From NCBI GenBank assembly GCA_964369425.1, contig CAYJGW010000005.1, positions 22,910 to 86,909 of the forward strand: a stretch of 64,000 bases of DNA. The letters are read 5' to 3'. The stretch comes from CAUPWF01 sp964369425. Lineage in GTDB: Bacteria > Bacillota > Clostridia > Lachnospirales > Lachnospiraceae. The translations under genes were made by a program, and so were the position numbers. Every line of letters starts with the position of its first letter. The first letter of the stretch is position 1. The notes beneath the pieces are model-generated. The model ran no database searches. It was not told the DNA's origin and worked only from the letters and a program-made list of their open reading frames with translations. This document shows, piece by piece, positions 60,441-64,000 of this stretch.

Positions 60441-60495
60441 CCCTCCCCCCGTGGGGGTGTTATTAAATCATAACATTGTACACTTTTATTGTCAA
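60441..60495 (-). promoter_or_regulatory. Promoter and C-tract operator of csoR-copA
   Basis: On the minus strand TTGACA (60490-60495) and TATGAT (60467-60472) are 17 bp apart. Downstream lies the dyad CACCCCCACGGGGGGAGGG (minus strand, about 60441-60459), a GC-rich island in an AT-rich region as expected for CsoR. Confidence 0.75.
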
Positions 60496-60497
60496 TC

Positions 60498-60535
60498 AAA
60501 AAGACCTAGAGGTTTTTAGTTCCCTAGATCTTTTT
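60498..60535 (-). terminator. Terminator of the glycerate kinase operon
   Basis: A 12-bp minus-strand stem AAAAAGATCTAG / CTAGGTCTTTTT with one G-U pair ends in a T-run, just after the kinase stop. Confidence 0.8.
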
Positions 60536-60542
60536 GATAATA

Positions 60543-61682
60543 TTATGGCCATATTTTCCACAATCGATACACTTGCTCCATTGTATCCATCATATTATTT
60601 CTTGCATTTTGAGGATTCATCGCTTCTTCAATAGTTGATATACCTCTAACTATAGGAAAATACGCATCTATCCCTTTTTCATTACATATTCTTGAGTCTG
60701 GAGTTACACCTCCTGCCAATGCAATTACTCTCTTATTGTATTCTTTTGCTAATTCTGCTACTCCTATAGGGGCTTTTCCCATAGCTGTTTGACTATCCAA
60801 TCGTCCCTCGCCTGTTACAATCAAATCTGCATCTTTTATTTCTTCTTCTAAGTCAATTTCTTCTAAAATAATTGAGATTCCAGATTCTAAAGTCGCATTC
60901 ATAACACTTTTAAAAGCAAATCCTAGACCTCCCGCTGCTCCAGATCCTGGTAATTCTGGGTCTGCCTTTATAAACTTATTTTTTATGATAGCTGCATAAG
61001 CTTGGAGCCATTCATCCATCTCCTTAATCATATTTTTATCTGCACCTTTTTGTGAACCATACACTTCACTACATCCATTTTGTCCACACAATGGATTTGT
61101 AACATCGCATGCAATTTGAAAGGTACACTCCGATAATTCTGGTACTACATTGGCAGTTTCTATATTTCTTAATTTTTCTAGACCCTTTGCTCCATATGGT
61201 ACTTGATTTCCCTCTTCATCTAGGAGTTCATATCCCAATGCTTGTAACATTCCTATTCCACCATCATTAGTTGCACTTCCACCGATACCTATGATGAATT
61301 TTCTACATCCTTTTTTGATAGCGTCCTTAATTAGTTGTCCAACACCATAGGTCGTTGTATGCATCGGATTCCTTAACGAGTCTGGTACCAAAGTAATACC
61401 AGCCGCTGCTGACATTTCGATAATCGCGGTCTTTCTCTCTTCTAAAATTCCATATTCACAAGTTATAACATCTCCTAATGGACCGATTACTTCTGTTGAA
61501 TATAAGGTTCCCCCCAATCCACTTACCAAAGCCTCGACCGTACCCTCTCCACCGTCCGCAAGTGGTTTCACTACTACTTTTACACTTTGATCTACTCGCT
61601 TTATACCTTCTTCAATTGCCTTCCCTGCTTCTAGTGAAGTTAGACTACCTTTTAGGGAATCTATTGCTACTACTATTTTCAT
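60543..61682 (-). CDS. Glycerate kinase
   Basis: This protein of about 379 residues of the GlxK/GarK family begins MKIVVAIDSLKGSLTSLEAGKAIEEGI, has VKPLADGGEGTVEAL near 40 and GIGGSATNDGGIGMLQALG near 135, and ends in a second alpha/beta domain with VTGEGRLDSQTAMGKAP. It phosphorylates D-glycerate with ATP to 2-phosphoglycerate. The family-typical start MKIVV (61682) is chosen; a frame from 61694 adds four residues. It follows the GntP permease gene, so uptake and phosphorylation of glycerate or a related acid is likely. Confidence 0.88.
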   Translation of the reverse strand: MKIVVAIDSLKGSLTSLEAGKAIEEGIKRVDQSVKVVVKPLADGGEGTVEALVSGLGGTLYSTEVIGPLGDVITCEYGILEERKTAIIEMSAAAGITLVPDSLRNPMHTTTYGVGQLIKDAIKKGCRKFIIGIGGSATNDGGIGMLQALGYELLDEEGNQVPYGAKGLEKLRNIETANVVPELSECTFQIACDVTNPLCGQNGCSEVYGSQKGADKNMIKEMDEWLQAYAAIIKNKFIKADPELPGSGAAGGLGFAFKSVMNATLESGISIILEEIDLEEEIKDADLIVTGEGRLDSQTAMGKAPIGVAELAKEYNKRVIALAGGVTPDSRICNEKGIDAYFPIVRGISTIEEAMNPQNARNNMMDTMEQVYRLWKIWP

Positions 61683-61715
61683 ATTTTTTACCATTCCATC
61701 TGAATTTTACGTATT

Positions 61716-62996
61716 CTATACGATACCTAACGTTGCAAGTAGCACACACCATAGACCACCAACAATTGGTAATACAACTGATACTACAAAAATTGGGAAG
61801 TATGACTTTTTATGTGTTTGTCCACAATAATTAATAATAGTAATTACTGCTCCATTATGTGGAAGTGAATCTAATCCACAGGAAGATACTGCACAAACTC
61901 TTGCTAAAGCTGCTGGATTTGCTCCAGTGCTAAGTAGCCTTTCCCCTATTGCTTCGAGAGCAATCCTTGTACCTCCAGATGCTGATCCTGTTACACCAGC
62001 TAAAATGTTCACAGCAATAAAAGCAAACATATATGGACTACCACCAGATATAGACTCTAGACCAGATACAATACTATCAAATCCGCTTAATTGTTGGATT
62101 ACTGTTCCAAATCCCACCGCACATGCTGTATTTAAAATTGCAGGCATTGAGTTTTTACATGCTGTATTAATGGATGGAAGCATTTCTTTTCCTACTCTTT
62201 TTCCAAATAGGATACATGCAAGAAGTATTCCACCAACCAATGACATTACTGCTGTAAAATCAAATACATTTAGCAAAACAACTACTGTAACAATTGGTAA
62301 AATAGATAAAATTACATTCGGAAGTTCCACATCTGCATCGAATTTGCTTGCTTCGTTTCTTTCATCTTCAAAGTGGTATCCCTTTGCACGTAATCTTTTT
62401 GTTTCCCAGTTCAAATAAAACACTGCTAATGTTGCCATAATAAGAAAGGCTGTTGTCCCCATAATCGGTGCTGCTTGTAAATCTACACCAAGCATAGAGG
62501 TTGGTATAATATTTTGAATTTGTAAAGTACCTGGTAGAGTAGCTTGCGTTACAATTATTCCCCCAAAAAGTACACCTGGCATCATTCTAAGTGGAATATC
62601 AGCCTCTTTGAAACAGAAAAACATAAATGGGTATAATGCAAAAATTACACAGAATGTACTTACCCCACCATATACTAATATAATAGTTGCTAACATACAT
62701 GCTAATATTGCCCTCTTAGCGCCTAATTTCTTCATTACAAATTTTGCTAGTGACGCAGCTGCACCTGAATTCTTCATCAGCTCTCCAAAAATCGCTCCTA
62801 GCAAGAATAACGGAAAATAATCTGCTACATAAGCTGCTACACCTTCCATATATGTTCCTGTATATTGGGCTAGCACATCTCCCCCATCGGTTGCTGCTGC
62901 AATAACTGCGCATATTGGTGCTACGATAATAATAGAAATTCCAAACATGGAACAAACTACCATCAATGCTAAAGCTATTAATATTCCTATAATCAT
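61716..62996 (-). CDS. GntP-family organic-acid permease
   Basis: This 426-residue membrane protein has about 12 hydrophobic segments, a PLFLLGAIFGELMKNSGAA segment near 60-80 and a VTGSASGGTRIALEAIG stretch near 335-352, as in gluconate/hydroxy-acid:H+ symporters. With glycerate kinase immediately downstream, glycerate is the likeliest substrate; gluconate or hydroxybutyrate remain possible. Confidence 0.83.
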   Translation of the reverse strand: MIIGILIALALMVVCSMFGISIIIVAPICAVIAAATDGGDVLAQYTGTYMEGVAAYVADYFPLFLLGAIFGELMKNSGAAASLAKFVMKKLGAKRAILACMLATIILVYGGVSTFCVIFALYPFMFFCFKEADIPLRMMPGVLFGGIIVTQATLPGTLQIQNIIPTSMLGVDLQAAPIMGTTAFLIMATLAVFYLNWETKRLRAKGYHFEDERNEASKFDADVELPNVILSILPIVTVVVLLNVFDFTAVMSLVGGILLACILFGKRVGKEMLPSINTACKNSMPAILNTACAVGFGTVIQQLSGFDSIVSGLESISGGSPYMFAFIAVNILAGVTGSASGGTRIALEAIGERLLSTGANPAALARVCAVSSCGLDSLPHNGAVITIINYCGQTHKKSYFPIFVVSVVLPIVGGLWCVLLATLGIV

Positions 62997-63020
62997 GTCT
63001 TTTCTCCTCGCTTTTCCGCT

Positions 63021-64000
63021 TTAATCAAACATCGTTCTGATTAACTTTTTATCTACTTTTCCATTAGGTGTTAATGGTATACTATCTACAAATATGATTT
63101 TGCTAGGTATTTTAAATTTAGCAATCCTATTTTTCAAATGTTCTTGTATACTTACTTCACTTAAACTCCTATCCTTTTCTAGGCAAATAAGTGCCGCTGG
63201 TGTTTCTCCATATAATGCGTGAGGAATTCCAACTACTGCTGCATCTTTTATACCTTCTATCTGATACAAGTGACTCTCCACGTCAATACTTACGATTTTT
63301 TCTCCCCCACGATTAATCATATCTTTTTTTCTATCACATATGTAACAGTATCCATCTTCTGAAAAATATCCGATATCTCCAGTATTTAGCCACCAATTTT
63401 CATAACTTTCACTCTTCATTTTGTAGTAACTATCTAGCATATTTGCACCTGAAACCATAATTTCACCCGAAATCCCTGAAGGTACTTCCATCCCCTTATC
63501 ATCTACCACTTTAAAAGTTAAACCTGGTATGGGAACACCGTTAGACCCCAAATGCTTACTCTCAATTGCATTTTCTGGAAGAATCGTACCTGGAGATGTC
63601 GTTTCTGTCATTCCAAAAACCATGCGAAATTCACAATTTGGTAACCATGTATGAATTTTTTCTATTTTTTCTGTAGGCATTCCGCTTCCACCGCAAGCCA
63701 AGCACCTTAAACTCGGTAATTCAGTGAACTGATGCGCTTCTTCCATAAGTATGCTATAAACTGTTGGTGCTGCATGCATAAACGTTATATTTTCTCTCTG
63801 AACACAAGACAGTACGTCTTCTGCTTTAAAATACCTTTGCATATGTATCGTTCCGCCTACATATAAGAACAAACCTAAGAGTGCTGATAAACCTGTTATC
63901 ATATGCGTTGGAACTGGAATAATAGTTGAATCATTCTCTGTAATCTGCAAACATGCCTTATAAGCTGCAGCTGCATGCATAAAATTAAAATTTGTAAGCA
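63021..64000 (-). CDS. AMP-forming acyl-CoA synthetase/ligase, 5' end beyond the window
   Basis: The visible 326 codons hold the C-terminal two thirds of an ANL-family adenylating enzyme: VFGMTETTSPG (motif A5), NTGDIGYFSEDGYCYICDRKKDMINRGGEKI (hinge and A8) and PLTPNGKVDKK with the C-terminal catalytic lysine. The frame remains open to the edge (LTNFNF before MHAAAAY, the usual sequence after the P-loop), so the gene is partial. It activates a carboxylic acid to its CoA thioester. It heads the GntP/glycerate kinase transcript. Confidence 0.87.
   Translation of the reverse strand, partial: LTNFNFMHAAAAYKACLQITENDSTIIPVPTHMITGLSALLGLFLYVGGTIHMQRYFKAEDVLSCVQRENITFMHAAPTVYSILMEEAHQFTELPSLRCLACGGSGMPTEKIEKIHTWLPNCEFRMVFGMTETTSPGTILPENAIESKHLGSNGVPIPGLTFKVVDDKGMEVPSGISGEIMVSGANMLDSYYKMKSESYENWWLNTGDIGYFSEDGYCYICDRKKDMINRGGEKIVSIDVESHLYQIEGIKDAAVVGIPHALYGETPAALICLEKDRSLSEVSIQEHLKNRIAKFKIPSKIIFVDSIPLTPNGKVDKKLIRTMFD

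Overview
The window is a low-GC (visibly AT-rich) Firmicutes chromosome segment. It has GGAGG-type ribosome binding sites, 17-bp-spaced sigma-A promoters, many rho-independent hairpins, 4Fe-4S oxidoreductases, DUF2325/DUF3793 proteins and several ABC sugar-uptake loci with LacI regulators. This fits an anaerobic, plant- or gut-polysaccharide-using Clostridia, most likely a Lachnospiraceae member; the species cannot be fixed from the sequence alone. A 100-base run of N at 57710-57809 shows a draft assembly.

Left third (1-36458, almost all minus strand): a small ferredoxin, an AEC permease and an iron-sulfur aldo/keto reductase come first. Three ABC sugar-import loci follow, each with a lipoprotein binding protein, two permeases and LacI control. 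Locus 1 (2662-13359) adds a GH65 phosphorylase, beta-phosphoglucomutase, GH32 beta-fructosidase and a six-hairpin glycosidase-like protein. Locus 2 (14121-22106) adds GH3 and a GH63/trehalase-like enzyme. Locus 3 (26470-36458) adds a GH13_18 sucrose-phosphorylase-like enzyme, a P-loop kinase, a Gfo/Idh dehydrogenase and an aldo/keto reductase. None of the three carries its own ABC ATPase, so a shared ATPase encoded elsewhere is expected. A GPH symporter/esterase pair with an AraC regulator lies between loci 2 and 3.

Middle (36695-43008): a patatin phospholipase sits directly behind a YefM/RelE-type toxin-antitoxin pair that is paralogous to another pair at 13503-14061. Two MATE exporters follow (one with a MarR repressor and a clear twin operator), then a split chromate transporter and a 49-codon remnant of a third MATE gene.

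Plus-strand island (43060-49742): DUF2325, DUF3793, a flavodoxin, a stand-alone AraC-type DNA-binding domain, a small glycine-rich membrane protein, a P1B-6-like ATPase with an arginine-rich N-terminus, a 26-residue membrane micropeptide, a CsoR-type repressor and a CPC-type P1B ATPase. I read this as an iron-homeostasis cassette resembling ferrosome (fez) clusters, joined to a metal-efflux pair. It is the most interesting part of the window.

Right part (49811-64000): a TetR regulator, a broken alpha/beta hydrolase next to an Rpn-family nuclease/transposase gene, a LysR regulator, a GlcT-PtsG system with a recognisable RAT antiterminator/terminator leader, a YgjP metallopeptidase, a gap-interrupted dtd, a copper CopA-CsoR operon, and a glycerate kinase/GntP permease/acyl-CoA ligase operon running off the right edge.
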